64,000 nt of DNA from Prunus persica. Taxonomy: Eukaryota; Streptophyta; Magnoliopsida; Rosales; Rosaceae. The notes under the pieces were generated by a model that made no database searches, was not told the origin of the DNA, and saw only the letters and a list, made by a program, of their open reading frames with translations. The stretch lies in NCBI RefSeq assembly GCF_000346465.2, contig NC_034016.1, positions 21,444,442-21,508,441 on the forward strand, in the 5' to 3' direction. Within the stretch, counting starts at the first letter, position 1. The number at the start of each line of letters is the position of its first letter. The translations under genes were made by a program, and so were the position numbers. Of the stretch, positions 34,101 to 46,641 are shown piece after piece.

Positions 34101-34523
34101 TTACTTATGAACTTATTATATGTCCAAAGAACAGCTCATATAGAAATATTAATAGAGCAGTTATAGATGATCTAATCACTTCCATACCTCTGCTAATGAT
34201 AAACTGAGATCTTCCCTGATGGCAGACTGAGTAGGCGACGAATAACCTGCCTGGAAGCCATACAAAAGTTTCAGAACTTGCCTGTCCAGAGATCACAATG
34301 GTTTTTCTGAGTTAAAAAAACTATAAACACTTACACAGCATCCAAATTCATAAGAGCCACAAACTGCAACAAATGTGCTGAGGTAAACCATCCATGGATT
34401 CCCTCCTCTGCTGCTTCCTCCATCAGCTGATCCATCTCCATCAGCCAAGTTCTTCTCTACCCTCATCAGTGGCTCTCTTATGCCCTCCTGCAAATCACTC
34501 TCTACATCCCCTTTGATGGCCAT
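31140..34523 (-). CDS. ERD6-like sugar transporter, copy B
   Basis: Same 18-exon structure as copy A, about 483 aa. Starts [20 protein letters not shown] (34523); ends IQGAINK and stop at 31140. Motifs read: [42 protein letters not shown] (N where A and C have T), [96 protein letters not shown]. All splice sites checked are canonical and no stop was met. Much closer to copy C than to A, so B and C come from a later duplication. Probable tonoplast or plasma-membrane hexose facilitator by family. Confidence 0.9.
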
Positions 34524-35506
34524 GCCTGCCTGATTATATAACTCCCACTGTCCCTATGAACTTCTATAAATGGCAAAGAGAAGAAGAATCAAAGATATGG
34601 GTAGTGTAAGCAAAAAACTATCAAATAATGGAACCAAGAAATCTCTATCCTCTCCTTATAGGCATAGAAATAGTGAGAGCAATATGCCAGAAGGGATGTA
34701 AATGCTTTTTTGTACGGAAGTATCTTTTCTTTTTTTGTTTTTTTTTATTCCTTTTTTGTTTTCTTTATTCTTTTTTTTGAATTTCTGAAGGTTTGATTGA
34801 TCTACACTGCCTGTTAATGAGACAGTACCCTGTTGAATTAAAAAAATCAACAAAATGCTAAATGCCGGCAATTGTCTTCTTGTGCTCAAGTAGTTCTTTC
34901 TAACTTGACTTACTTTTATGTTTGCCACCGGTTGCAAAGCCGCCAACGCCAAGGCAGGCTGTAACATCACAACATGTCAACAACAGAACAGTAAAAGAGA
35001 CATGCCGTTTAGAATAACTCTGTCTATACGGTATAGGTTCATATTATAATTTCAAGATCCGACGGAGGAGATAAGGAAGGATGTAGCTCTGGTCGAAGTG
35101 GCTGCCAGTATAGTATAGGTTCATATTATAATTTCTTCCTTTTCATAAGGAAGGTGGAAATTTATTTTCCAAATTAGAAAATCCAAGCTTTTTAACAATT
35201 CCATTGATATTTTTGCTCTTCTGTTCCTTTCTAATTCTGCAATACCTCAGCTCTCTCATGGGGCAAAAACAAAAGCAAAATAAATAGACCAATCAATGCC
35301 AAACAGTCATTGAAACAAATGAAAAAGAAGTAGGGACAATGTTTTTGTGGGGTAAACAGAAGCAGTACAATATTTTTGTGGTTTGGAAGCGTCTCTCAAG
35401 ATTCCATCAACCAATCTGCTGCACTGTGCTGTCAAAATTTTCAACAACTAATAACCACAAAAAATGCTCTTCATTTCTTTTCTTTTTTAATTCTTCCTTC
35501 AATTCT
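34524..35506. other. Spacer between transporter copies B and C
   Basis: Promoter/5'UTR of copy B and trailer of copy C. The phrase TATAGGTTCATATTATAATT occurs twice (about 35031 and 35111). No independent gene seen. Confidence 0.6.
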
Positions 35507-38500
35507 CTATTTATTAATGTCTCCTTGGATTTGTTCCAGAGTTTTCCCTTTCGTTTCCGGTACCATCAAGATCACGAACAATATAGCCAGAGCATTGATG
35601 GCTGCATAAAGAATGAAGGTACCTGAAAATAGAGATATGTAATGAGTTATTACCATGTATAATCAGATTGCTTTATAAATTAACTCTACTAAATATTACT
35701 CTCTACTCTCTAGTTTTTATATTAAGAAAAGGAAAAGGTATTTACCATAGGAGCTCCAACTCATAAGAAAGTTGAAAGTGTAGGAACACAACCATGCACC
35801 AAGCCAGTTCACTAAAGTTGCAAAGCTTCCAGCCTGCCCCTTAATATTTATAGGGAATATCTGCAGCAGATGGAAATTTATTCAGATCAGTGACATGATC
35901 GATTATGGAAGGTTAGATGAGTAAATGTTGCAAATTTTATATACCTCAGACATCACAATCCAAGGAACTGCTCCCATTCCTATTGAGAAGGATCCTATAT
36001 ATATCTGAATCCAGAAACAAATTGTTAAAGAAATATAAGAAAAAAAATGGAAACTCAATGTTAAAAGAGAACAATCTGCATGGATAATATATTTCGACAA
36101 GGCTCGTCAGTTACCAGTATGCCAGTTACAGCAAGTATGGGAGTTGCTGTGAGTGCCAATTCATGAACCTGGTTCACAAAGAGCTTTTCGTCATGTTATG
36201 TTGGATAAACCTAAACAGAGAGACGTTAGGGTGTCACTGATTGAGGATTACCTTCAGAAAGAATGAAATCGCAGTCAGGAGAGAGCCAAGTACCAACCCT
36301 GACGCAGACACCTAGAATAAATCGGAAAAAGTTAAACCTTCTGAATGTGAATAGCAACTTGTCTCAGCAAATTCTCAGAACAAAAACTGTGCAGCAATTT
36401 ACCAAAATTAGAGGCTTTCGTCCAGCTTTATCCATTACAGATGCAGCAACGGCAGTAACCACAACCTGTAAAGCAGAACCACATCAAGATGCTTTAGTGG
36501 ATAAAAATTAAAAGATTCGAATAGCTGTCACAGTAGGGATTTCGAACCTGAAGAATAGCGTAAGTTATAGTTCCAACACTGGAAGAAAATCCTGAAGTAG
36601 ATACAGAAAGGTACATTAAAGTTTTAGATACTGAAAACATAGATTGTAGGAGTGCCAGAATGCCAAGCTATTCTTTCTTTCTACCTGCTTGTTCAAAGAT
36701 ATTGCTGACATAGAAACAGACCCCATTGATTCCCCCCAATTGTTGAAAGACCATCAACCCAACTGCAATCTGATCAAACAAAGATTAATAGCAAAGAAAG
36801 GTCTAACCAGAAAGACAAAGAAAGAAAAAAGAAAAAACTGACAGTACAAACGGTGTAGAAAGAAGCTCTTACCATGACTGAGCGCAAGTATCTCCTTTGA
36901 AACAAATCCAGCAATTTGGCTTTAGGGAGCCGGTCAAGAGTTAGGATATAATCCTATCAAGGTATTTACATGTTATTCCATAACATATATGATCATCCTG
37001 ATGCTCCAAGAGATTGTCAATGTAGGCTAGGAGATGGAGTTGAGGAGTTGAAAATAAGAACCTGTATTTCTGCTGCTTCATGAGATATGTCAGCATCTTT
37101 GCCGCGAAGTTTCTGCAGTGCCATTTCAAACTCTCTCTGGCGTCCTGTTTTCGCCTGAATTGATGACGAAGTCATCAACTTGTTGAATGTTGCCATTATA
37201 TAACTACAAAAAGAAAAAGAAAAGTAGTTCTTACCAACCATCTTGGAGACTCGGGAATGAAAAAGAGACCGAAAATGGTCACTGCACAGGGAACTAGTCC
37301 TGCAATCACCACACAAATGAGCACTCTACTACTATATTGGTAAGTATTCTAAAGCACAGTCTGTCTAAGTAAATCACCGATTAATGCTAAAGCCCTCCAG
37401 CTTACTAGTACCCCAATTATGAAGGAAATGGACACTCCAGAAATGATCATTAACTATAAAATGAGCAGAAGACAAAGTTAGATATGATCCAGTCCAAACC
37501 CATATAGTCTGTTGTTGAACTAACCCACATCAATTTCTTGCTTAAAATATCAAAGCTAACTCACAAAAGATTTCTACTAGCTAGGTTCAAGGATTGCATT
37601 TCTTGTTACATGTTTACCTGATTTATAGCAGTTAATCTTCCTCGAAGATTTTTGGGTGCAATTTCAGCTATGAAAACAGGTACCTTATCATCCATCCAAT
37701 ATTGCATTAATCTTTGTTAATAACATGTATTGAAATAATATTGGGGCTCTAGAGGAGGGTAAACAACTTACCACATACGAAAAGGCTCCCATTCCGTATC
37801 CAGTTGCCAGTCTCCCAATGTCCAAAGACAAAGCCCCCTTCAGTAGCAATAAGATAGAGAACATGACTAAAGTCAAATATCTGAGGAGAACATTTGCTTA
37901 GCATCTAAAAGCACAGACAAAAATTTAAGTGCAAAATCATACAAACCTTGGAAAAGTAAATAGCAAGCCAACCTGCAACACAGAAAGCACAAGACACTCT
38001 CAAGGCCTGCATACAATTTTGTAGTATAGATATTGTTATATGGTGATATCAATGGAAACAGATTTAAATTACTGCTAAAAGTTCTTAATAACCGGTGTGT
38101 CCTGTATATTCAACATAGTTTTGCCATCGTACCCCTTTTCGACCAAGAAAATCACTGATGGGCCCAATTGTAATAGCGCCTATCATTGCACCAAATGTCA
38201 CAATGGAGCCGAACACTGAATACTGCATGCAGAATTTGTCAAGATAGCAATTAGAAGTTCTTTTTTTGTTAGCATTTAAAGGAATATCCAGTAAGTTATT
38301 TGAAAGAAAAAATTTATGAAGCATTATGCTGAAAGTTTACTGAATTGCTTTTAAACATTGTCCCATTGTACTCAGAGATTGAAAGCAATGGCATAGCAGA
38401 AAATGCAAACCCTCAGTCCTCCAGTACAACAGATAGAGATTTCCACTCATGAACTTACATATCCAAAAGAACAGCTCTGATAGAAATATTGATAGAGCAG

Positions 38501-38861
38501 TTATCAATGTTGCAATAAATTGCATACCTCTGCTAATGTAAGACTGAGATCTTCCCTGATGGCAGACTGGGTAGGCGACGAATAACCGATCTGGAAGCCG
38601 GCAGTACAAGAGTGTCAGAATTTTCCTGTCGAACGATCACAACTTTTACAGATATATTAATGAAAAGCTAAATGCATAAAAAGCACGTACACAGCATCCA
38701 AATTCATAAGAGCCACAGACTGCAACAAATGTGCTGAGGTAAACCATCCATTGATTCCCTCCTCTGCTGCTACCTCCATCAGCCAAGTTCTTCTCTACCC
38801 TCATGAGTGGATCTGTTATGCCCTCCTGCAAATCACTCTCTACATCCTCTTTGATGGCCAT
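35507..38861 (-). CDS. ERD6-like sugar transporter, copy C
   Basis: Eighteen exons, about 475-480 aa. The start [20 protein letters not shown] (38861) is chosen by alignment with copy B. An in-frame ATG 90 bp upstream (38951) lies in DNA homologous to the untranslated leader of B. Motifs: [126 protein letters not shown], and a final [17 protein letters not shown]. It lacks the SAD/DGDGS stretch of B's N-terminal tail. It appears functional; it differs from B mostly in the first exon and the loop between the two six-helix halves. Confidence 0.9.
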
Positions 38862-40964
38862 CTCTGCCTGATTATATAACTCCCACTGTCTATATGAATT
38901 TTTGTAAATGGCAAAGTGAAGAAGATTCAAAGAGATGGGTAGTGTAAGCAAGAAACTATCAAATAATGGAAAACAGGAAACAGCAAAACTTTATCCTCTT
39001 ATTGGCAAAGACATGGAGGGACGAGAGAGCAATATGTGAGAAAGGATGTAAATTTTTTCTACAGAAGTAACTTTTTTCCAACTTATAAAGGTTGACTTAC
39101 GTGTTCTTACTGACAGTGCCTGGTTGATTTAATAAAAACAACAAAGAGCTAAATGCAGGCAATTGTTGTTGTGCTCAAGTTTTGCCACCAATTGCATAAG
39201 CTGACAAGGCAGGCAGTAACATCATAACACCAGTTCATTAAAAGAGGAATACAAGAATCTCTGTTGTATTCAAGAAAAAATTGCCCTGTCGTGTCAATGC
39301 AAAAAACAAAAACAAAAACAAAAAAGTTATGGGTTTCACGTAAACACAGGAGGAAGGAAGAATGACAAATTATCACAAAACCCTCTATGGCTTTGAAGAT
39401 AAGAAGAGGATGCAGATAAAAATCCAAGAGAGAAGATAAAGGAAGAATGTATGTCTAGTCAAAGTGATTGCTTTGCCAGCACAGGTTCATATGATCTCTT
39501 CTTTTCTTTCTTTATCTTCCTTTCAAAAGATGGAACTTCATTAATTTTGTGGTTCATTTAATAGGCATTTTGCAGATATCAAATCCAAGCTTTCTAAGTT
39601 CTAACAATTCGATTGATATATTTGCTGTTATGTCCCTTTCTTTCTGCTGCTAGCTGGTGTTACCATATTAAATGTGGCCGAAAAGAAAAATCTGAGTGGA
39701 CGTGGGTTTTATCATGTAAGATGAATTATTAGAGGCAAAGGACAATACCTCCAGGAATTTTTTGGTAAATAAGTATATACCAAGAGAAACTTGACGCTAA
39801 TGCCAGTTTCTTTTTATGAATAAAAGTGATACTAGGAGTTTCTCACACACACACTACGAAGATGCCATGGTGATTCGAACTTGAAACCACTAATCTGCAA
39901 GTCAATGTCGTTTTTTACCTGTCGGAACGTTAATGACGCTTTCTTAAAACAAAGTTCTCAATCATTGAACAACCATTCTTCTTTAGGTTCGAATTTGAGC
40001 TCCCTTTTTAATTTTCTATTTTCTGGGTCTAGGCATCAGACACCCACGTTGTCTAAAGCTTCATTTGTCTGTAACCCAAAAAATAAGATGGGCACTCAAT
40101 TCAAATAAAATGACAGATTTATAGATCTACGATCATGACCGCTAAAACCCAGATCCACCGTATATAAGATAAGCTAATGTTTGCAGTCTTTGGGTCGACT
40201 TGGATCACAGAATCAAACTTGGAAAAGAATCAACAAACCAGTAATTTATTGAAATGATAGGCCGTGGTCCCAAGAGATTTGTCATGTTGACAGCTTTGAA
40301 ATTATTCACTTCTCTTACAATAATACCAGTGGGTACTTGGCGACCCCCCAGTACCAGCTATGAAAACAATTTTTAGAAAAATATGACAAAACACATGAAA
40401 CTTTACCTACCTACCTTGTCCTGAATTTTGCTTTCATTGCATTTACCTAAGGCAAGTAAATGCGGATTTTTTTTTTTTTCAGAGGAACTCTGAATTATGA
40501 AAAGCCCTACTCAACATATACCAACCAGTCTATGTTTTCACAGGAACTTTGAACTCAGAAACTATGACCACTAACTCATGGATGAAAAACAAAATTCCGC
40601 ATCTTAGTAGGCAAGGATAATTTCGATTTTTTTCGCAACCAAAGGCATCACATTTCCTTAACCATCCCTCCTTGGACAAAGATAAAGATAAATATTGTGA
40701 TATACGAGCAATATTGACATCTTCGGATTTGCAAAGCAATAAACTTCAATGATACAATAAGCTTCCATATCCTATTAGGGGCTCAAGTAACAAAGGACAC
40801 TGACGGTCAAAATGTGTAGTGTGTTCTGTTCTATTTCACTTGAATAAAGAATCAGCTTTAGTCATACATCTATTTTATATTTACAGAGGGAAATTTGATT
40901 ATAAAACCATACAATCTGAACCAACAAACAAATTGGGGGTGAACATACCAATTAATGGAATCTG
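38862..40964. other. Intergenic, with a SINE-like fragment
   Basis: The upstream region of transporter C (to about 39310) is homologous to the same region of A and B. 39820-39910 resembles the short repeat at 2155-2300 (GATTCGAACTTGAAACCAC, CACACACACAC). No protein-coding gene recognised. Confidence 0.55.
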
Positions 40965-42878
40965 TCAAACAGTTGATACTCCGGAAAATGAACTTTCTCC
41001 GTCTCCCTTGGGGTTAAAAGGGAGGTGACTTTCAAATGTATAAGTCTGATAGCCCCCCGAACTAGAGAGATGAAGTGAGCCACTACTGCTGTGTCTTTCA
41101 ATGTCTTCAATATTAGCCACAATGGAAACCGGTCTTTCCGGGATTGAGGGAACTGACAAGTCTGTTTCCAACATTTTCACAACCTGATCCATTGTTGGCC
41201 TAGCATGCAACTGTGGGTGAGAACAAAGAACAGCAATCAATACATACTTCTCTAAAACTTCAGGTGCACCCTTCTCCGGCATATCATCATCAACAACATC
41301 CAGGGGTTGTCCATTTCGCACCAACGCCCATGCCCAGTCAGTCACAAGCAATGGCTGGTTATCGTTAGTCACATGAAGCGCTTTCTTTCCACTCAAAAGC
41401 TCAAGAAACACAACACCAAAACTATACACATCACTTTTCTCCGTCAATTGCCCATACAATGCATACTCGGGAGCAACATAACCCATCGTTCCAGCCACCC
41501 TCGTGCTCATATGCGTCATTCCCTCTTCTGTAAACTTTGCAAGTCCAAAATCCGCCACCTTGGCCTCAAATGCCTCATCCAAAAGTATGTTATTAGCTTT
41601 GATATCCCTGTGGATAATAGCTGGTTGAGCCCCATAATGCAAATATGCCAATCCCCTTGCAGTCCCCAGCACAATCCTTTGACGGATTGGCCAACTAAGC
41701 TTGCTACCAAAAGACCCAAACAAATGGTCATGGAGGCTTCCATTCTTCATCAAATCACACACAATGATCCTCTGGTGACCCACCAAAGGAGTAGTGGCAG
41801 TGCAATAACCTCTCAAAGCAACAAGATTGACATGCCTAACACTTGCAATCACCCCAACCTCGTGAGCGAAATTCGCGTCGCCAGCAGCCGAGCAATTCTT
41901 GAACCTCTTCAATGCAACTTCAGAGCCATCATCCAAAATGCCCTTGTACACATTCCCATAGCCTCCTCGTCCAATTATGTTGTCCCTAGAGAAATTCTTA
42001 GTTGCGGCACTAATCTCTTCGTATTTAAACTTAATCAAAGTAGTGCTTCCACTGATTGACTCTAAGGCAGAACCCAAACCCTTCTCAATTTTATCATTAT
42101 AATCCTTTCTCCTCTTCTTGATCATAAATTGGTCATATTTATGCCACAAGAACCAAAGCCCGCCAATTATAACCAACAACGCAACACCACAAGCAACCAA
42201 AGAAATCAAAATAACAGTCCTTTTCTTCTTACCGGAGCTCTGCGTCGAGAAATTGAGCGAGAACAGGCACTGGGCGGTGCCGGCATCGGCCGGCCCATAC
42301 TGATTGGCGAAAGCCGCCGCGTACACCGACGGGTACGCCGTGCAAGTGGAGACGTTCCCGACGGACTTGCCGGTCAAATACGAGGCTTGCAAGCTGGACA
42401 AGCTGGTGGTGCAAGAGGCACAGGGCGAGCTGTTCTCGAGAGACTGGTTACAGTTGTCGATGACGTCCTTAAGCGTTGCGTTTCCGACTAGGGCTTCGAA
42501 TTGCCGCCTGGTGGTGATGTTCATGCAGCCCTGCGAGATCCAGCTGGTCTCAAAGCCGCAGGAGGCGCGAATGTCGAAATTGGGGACGAACTCGGAGGCT
42601 AGTGCTTGGTAGGCGGCCCAGCAGGACTCGGAGGCGTTGGGTGGGGGGAGGAAGGAGCCGGTGAGCTGGAGGTACTGTGCTTCGACGAGCCGGAGGCCTT
42701 GGAGGATGTACTGGCACTCGGTGTTGCGGTCGAATTTGGGGCGGTTGGAGGCCGGGTCGAACCGGCGGAGGACCGTGAAGTTGAGGGGGCATGCGACGGT
42801 GTCGTTTTTCTGGGAGAGAGTTGGAGGAGGTGAGGAGGAAAGTAGGAGGAGGAGAAGGAGAAAGAGGAGAGAGGACAT
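40965..42878 (-). CDS. RKF3: RKF3-like receptor-like kinase (SPARK ectodomain)
   Basis: An intron-less minus-strand gene, 637 aa from MSSLLFLLLLLLLSSSPPPT, which makes a clean signal peptide. In-frame ATGs at 42929 and 42989 would add 17 or 37 residues. The ectodomain (about 25-220) is Cys-rich with many N-glycosylation sites and SPARK-type words (CPLNFTVLRRFDPA, CWAAYQALASEFVPNFDIR, SCGFETSWISQGCMNITT, ENSSPCASCTTSL). One membrane helix (VILISLVACGVALLVIIGGL) follows, then a kinase domain with IGRGGYGNVYKG, the VALK lysine, [24 protein letters not shown] and GYVAPEYALYG. All catalytic residues are present. RKF3 was described in Arabidopsis as a flower-expressed receptor kinase. No disruption seen. 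Confidence 0.92.
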   Translation of the reverse strand: MSSLLFLLLLLLLSSSPPPTLSQKNDTVACPLNFTVLRRFDPASNRPKFDRNTECQYILQGLRLVEAQYLQLTGSFLPPPNASESCWAAYQALASEFVPNFDIRASCGFETSWISQGCMNITTRRQFEALVGNATLKDVIDNCNQSLENSSPCASCTTSLSSLQASYLTGKSVGNVSTCTAYPSVYAAAFANQYGPADAGTAQCLFSLNFSTQSSGKKKRTVILISLVACGVALLVIIGGLWFLWHKYDQFMIKKRRKDYNDKIEKGLGSALESISGSTTLIKFKYEEISAATKNFSRDNIIGRGGYGNVYKGILDDGSEVALKRFKNCSAAGDANFAHEVGVIASVRHVNLVALRGYCTATTPLVGHQRIIVCDLMKNGSLHDHLFGSFGSKLSWPIRQRIVLGTARGLAYLHYGAQPAIIHRDIKANNILLDEAFEAKVADFGLAKFTEEGMTHMSTRVAGTMGYVAPEYALYGQLTEKSDVYSFGVVFLELLSGKKALHVTNDNQPLLVTDWAWALVRNGQPLDVVDDDMPEKGAPEVLEKYVLIAVLCSHPQLHARPTMDQVVKMLETDLSVPSIPERPVSIVANIEDIERHSSSGSLHLSSSGGYQTYTFESHLPFNPKGDGESSFSGVSTV

Positions 42879-42989
42879 TGGGGTTGGGATGGTCAGGGTT
42901 TCATATGGGGGTGTTTGGATCGAGGGCATGATAATTGGAGCAAGGCGAAGGGAAGGAGGGAAAGGGAAGGGGAAGGTGGAGAAGAGCAA

Positions 42990-44740
42990 GTGGTGTGGTG
43001 TGGTGCTTGCTTACCGTTCTGGTAAAATCCAGTCCAGCCAGCCAGTTTGACAGTTGATGATTTAGTCACTGAGTTGGAGTTGGTGGCGAGCTCAGAGAAG
43101 CTTCCTACCCGCCCCCCTCAGAAACTAATCTGATTCGCCGGCCTGCCTATGTCGTGTCACCTGTGTCACTATGTGCCTGTCTTTCGGGACTTCAACTTAA
43201 GATTTTGCCAGGCCGAATACCCGTAGAGAATTTTTCATATTCCCGTTGCATTATTCGCTTCTCGACCTGATTAGATAAATAAAGAAGAGAACAATGAAAC
43301 GGAAATAGGTAGTATTTTTATCGAGAAAGATAACTCTTAAGTATCACATTTTCAAATTTGACACATTACATGACATGCCACTCAAATGTGCTTCTAAACG
43401 ATGGTCTCTTTGTGATTATTGTTTGCATTATGCAATTCACAACAAAATCTAGTTTACTTTTTTTTTTTTTTTAATGCGCAAAATCTAGTTTACTATATAT
43501 GCACACAAAAGTCTACTTTTCTTTTCAATACATGAATTCTTAAGTTGTGGTAGGTTGTCTGCTGTGGCGACTTTTCATGCTTATTTTCTTAGCATTCAAC
43601 TCTACCCTTTGAATTTAACCTTTCATAACAAAGTTCCACATGCCAATATGCATACATCACACTCTACACAAAACAAATTGAATATTATAATTATTGTCAC
43701 GTTTAAAACATCACTTTTTGAATGTAACACCAAGCATCTCGTTACGGCTTAACCATTTTTATTTTATTTTATAGCGTTATCTTTTATATTAGAATATAAT
43801 ATGCCCAGCTTCCAACACAAATATAATGCATTTAATCAAATACAGTTAACGATAATTCAACAAGTGTGTGCTGTGTTTACGTGCGTGCATAGTCCTCCCA
43901 GTCCCAGATGCCATTGTCAGCCACCTTATCTCTTTTATTTTCTAATCACGGTTACGTAGCCGTTCGACTCTTTTTCTCCCTTTTCTCTTCTCTTTTTGAT
44001 TTCTCTTCTCTACAATTTCATTTGATTCCAAGGAATCAACCTCTTCGGCTAATAAACCGGGCGACTCTCTCCCCTATCATGTTGTAGAGAAATTTCCAAC
44101 ATTTAATATAATAAGAAGCAGTATCAAAAACACCAAAAATCATTTTCTTTTGTCTCCTAAGTTACATTGTAAATCAAAATTGTTCAAAGTGCATTTTCTG
44201 CATGAATCCAATCAAACCATATTAAGGTTTGACATTGATGACATTTATATTAAAACTATTTGATAAAATGCTCTAGCCACCGCTCTTTGGTCTACTCAAG
44301 GTCCGAAACCTTTGTATGGTAATGCCAAAATTGAGGATGCTATGAAGTTGCATCTATGAATTTTACAAGGTTGCTAAAAATCTCGTAACAGGTAATGTGT
44401 AGAAAGGTGCTAAAAATCGTAAAATTAATTGGCAAGAAGAGCTGCCACAAATAAAAATCTTTGTAACTGGTAATGTGTAGAAAGGTCCAAAGCCTTTGGA
44501 TTGGATTTTTTTTTTGTGGTTGCATTTATGGGTTTAACCCGTATTATTTCTTATAAATAAAATTTATTTTGTATTCTTGCCTAATAGACTAATAGCTGGA
44601 AATCATTAGAATTGGAGGTATCGGAAAGAACTTAAATTCTCATTCCCCAATATCACTAGTATAAATAAAATAATTGAAGAAATAACTCTATCCTAATTAG
44701 CTAAAGTGGTATTTTAAAATAACATGACAAAATTGTATAT
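42990..44740. other. Intergenic upstream of RKF3-like gene
   Basis: AT-rich DNA with poly-T runs. A short phrase (GGTAATGTGTAGAAAGGT) occurs twice, at about 44391 and 44468. No gene recognised. Confidence 0.5.
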
Positions 44741-44745
44741 TTAAG

Positions 44746-44853
44746 GTATAGCCATGCGGCTATACGCTTCGAATATATATATGAATATTTTAACGGTATA
44801 GACGCGCGGCTATTCTATTTTCAGTATTTTAAGGTATAGCCTCCCAGCTATAC
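44746..44853. repeat. Palindrome cluster (GTATAGCC..GGCTATAC family), left group
   Basis: Three imperfect copies of the 20-bp palindrome found at 56056 and 57376: 44746-44765, 44796-44815 and 44834-44853. They are separated by 30- and 18-bp AT-rich spacers. Confidence 0.8.
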
Positions 44854-45109
44854 GCCTTAAGTATATTCACAAACGCAAAGCTTGCACTCGCAGTCACAGC
44901 AATTTCGCTTCTCCATAAGCGCTTCCAAGCTGGGACTTGAGCCTCTCTCTCTCTCTCTCTCTCTCTCTCAACTCAAGCTTCGAATTTTTTTTCTTTCGTT
45001 TCGGCTGCTCCGTTGATTGGATTGGATTGGACTCTCTACGAAAACCATCAAATGTCATTCAGCTATTGAAATCTCCACTAAGATAACAACTCTGATGCTA
45101 GAAGGGAGT

Positions 45110-45376
45110 TAGGCGGCCTGGGCGGTTCTAGGTGGCGCCTAGGCGGCCTGGGTGGTTCTAGGCGGCCTGGGCGGTTCTAGGCGGCGCCTAGGTGGCCTGG
45201 GCGGTTCTAAGAGGCACCTAGGCGGCCTGGGCGGTTCTAGGATGCGCTAGGTGGCCTGGGCGGTTCTAGGAGGCGAGGGTGGGTCTACGCGGCGCCTAGG
45301 CTGCCTGGGCGGTTCTAGGCGGCTAGGGTGGGTCTAGGCGGCGCCTAGGTCGCCTAGGCGAGTCTGGCCGCCGCCT
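45110..45376. repeat. CCTAGGCGGCCTGGGCGGTT minisatellite
   Basis: About ten degenerate GC-rich units of the form GGCGGCCTGGGCGGTTCTA alternating with GGCGCCTA, in an otherwise AT-rich setting. A second, shorter array is at 45500-45603. Each is followed by a ~115-bp non-repetitive block (AAATGAAGACAGACGAAGC to CCTTAGAGCCCTTGA), so the larger unit is itself tandemly duplicated. Confidence 0.9.
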
Positions 45377-45499
45377 TTTTATTCCAAATGAAGACAGACG
45401 AAGCTTGCACTCGCAGAGGAATGTGGTGCATGAGTGAAATGAAGAGACGGAGAAACGAACACGATGAAGTTACCGTTACCCTTAGAGCCCTTGATTTTT

Positions 45500-45603
45500 A
45501 AGCCTAGGCGGCCTGGGCGGTTCTAGGCGGCTTGGGCGGTTCTAGGTGGCGAGGGTGGGTCTAGGCGGCGCCTAGGCAGCCTGGGCGGGTCTGGCAGCCT
45601 CCT
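45500..45603. repeat. Second CCTAGGCGGCC minisatellite block
   Basis: Same unit as at 45110-45376, about four copies. The same words occur singly at 4690-4770, 4890-4920 and 7078-7125. Confidence 0.85.
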
Positions 45604-45759
45604 TTTTGTTCCAAATGAAGACAGACGAAGCTTGCACTCGCAGAGGAATGTGGTGCGCTAGTGAAATGAAGAGATAGAGAAACGAACTCGATGAAGTTAC
45701 CGTTACCCTTAGAGCCCTTGACATGTTCTGTAAGCAACATCAACTACATTTGTCTCATA

Positions 45760-46641
45760 ACATCGATGAAGTTACCGTTACCCTTGCTGTCAAGGCCTGT
45801 CAAGGGGACCCCAAACCCGGATGCCAAATTCACGGGTTTGCAGTTTCTTCTGGGTTTGCTTCGTATACTACGATTTCAAATTCTTTGATGAGTATGTACA
45901 CCAAAGCTGGACAGTTTGATGGTCCCTTACTTATCTTTGAGACTATGTGCTATATTGATATAGTTTCTTGGAATACTATTCTTTCGGGGTTTCGAACAAG
46001 TGAAGGTGCATTGAATTTTGCTCTTAGGATGAATTTTAATGGAGTTGTTTTTTATCCAGTGACTTATACTGCGATTCTTGCTTTTTGTGCGGATCATGAA
46101 GATTTTCTATTTGGATTACAACTGCATTCTCTTATATTTAAGTCTGGTTTATATGGTGAAGTTTTTGTTGGAAATGCACTTATAAGTATGTATTCGAGGT
46201 CGAGGCTGTTAATAGAAGCTAGGAGTGTTTTTGATGAAATGGAGAAGGAGGATCTGGTTTCATGGAATGCAATACTATCAGGTTACTCTCAAGAGGGAAA
46301 TCATGGCCTTGAGGCGATTTTTGTCTTTATTGAGATGGTGGAGAAGGGATGGGGTTAGATCATGTCTCATTTACTAGTGCAGTTTCAGCTTGCGGTCATG
46401 AAATGAATTTAGAACTTGGGAAACAGATACATGGCTTGACAATTAAATCAGGATATGGAAGTCATGTTTCAGTTTGTAATGTATTGATCTTGACATATTC
46501 AAAGTGTGAGGTTACTGAAGATGCAAAATTAGTCTTTTAGTACATGAATGATCGCAACGTAGTGTCTTGGACAACTATGATTTCAATGGACGAAGAAGAT
46601 GTCATCTCTCTATTTAATGAGATGAGATTGGATGGAGAATA
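45760..46641 (+). pseudogene. PPR protein pseudogene (PLS-type, mitochondrial-like)
   Basis: The frame holds several pentatricopeptide repeats: IHGFAVSSGFASYTTISNSL, MYTKAGQFDGPLLIFETM, DIVSWNTILSGF, GNALISMYSRSRLLIEARSV, DLVSWNAILSGYSQ. At about 46350 it shifts frame (EKGWG then stop, continuing DHVSFTSAVSACGHEMNLEL). An in-frame stop follows KLVF at 46538, and the homology ends with DEEDVISLFNEMRLDGE. The N-terminus begins abruptly at the minisatellite and all repeats after this point are missing. It recalls the Arabidopsis At4g32430 type from memory. The first ~25 bp of its coding text (GATGAAGTTACCGTTACCCT) are also present in the minisatellite-linked blocks at 45460 and 45690. Confidence 0.8.

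Noticed and set aside
38862..38951. Upstream ATG extending transporter copy C by 30 residues
   Set aside because: The added text is homologous to untranslated leader in copy B, and the shared start MAIK... is at 38861.
41307..42059. 250-aa open frame on the plus strand
   Set aside because: It is the antisense shadow of the RKF3-like kinase exon; the minus frame has all kinase motifs.
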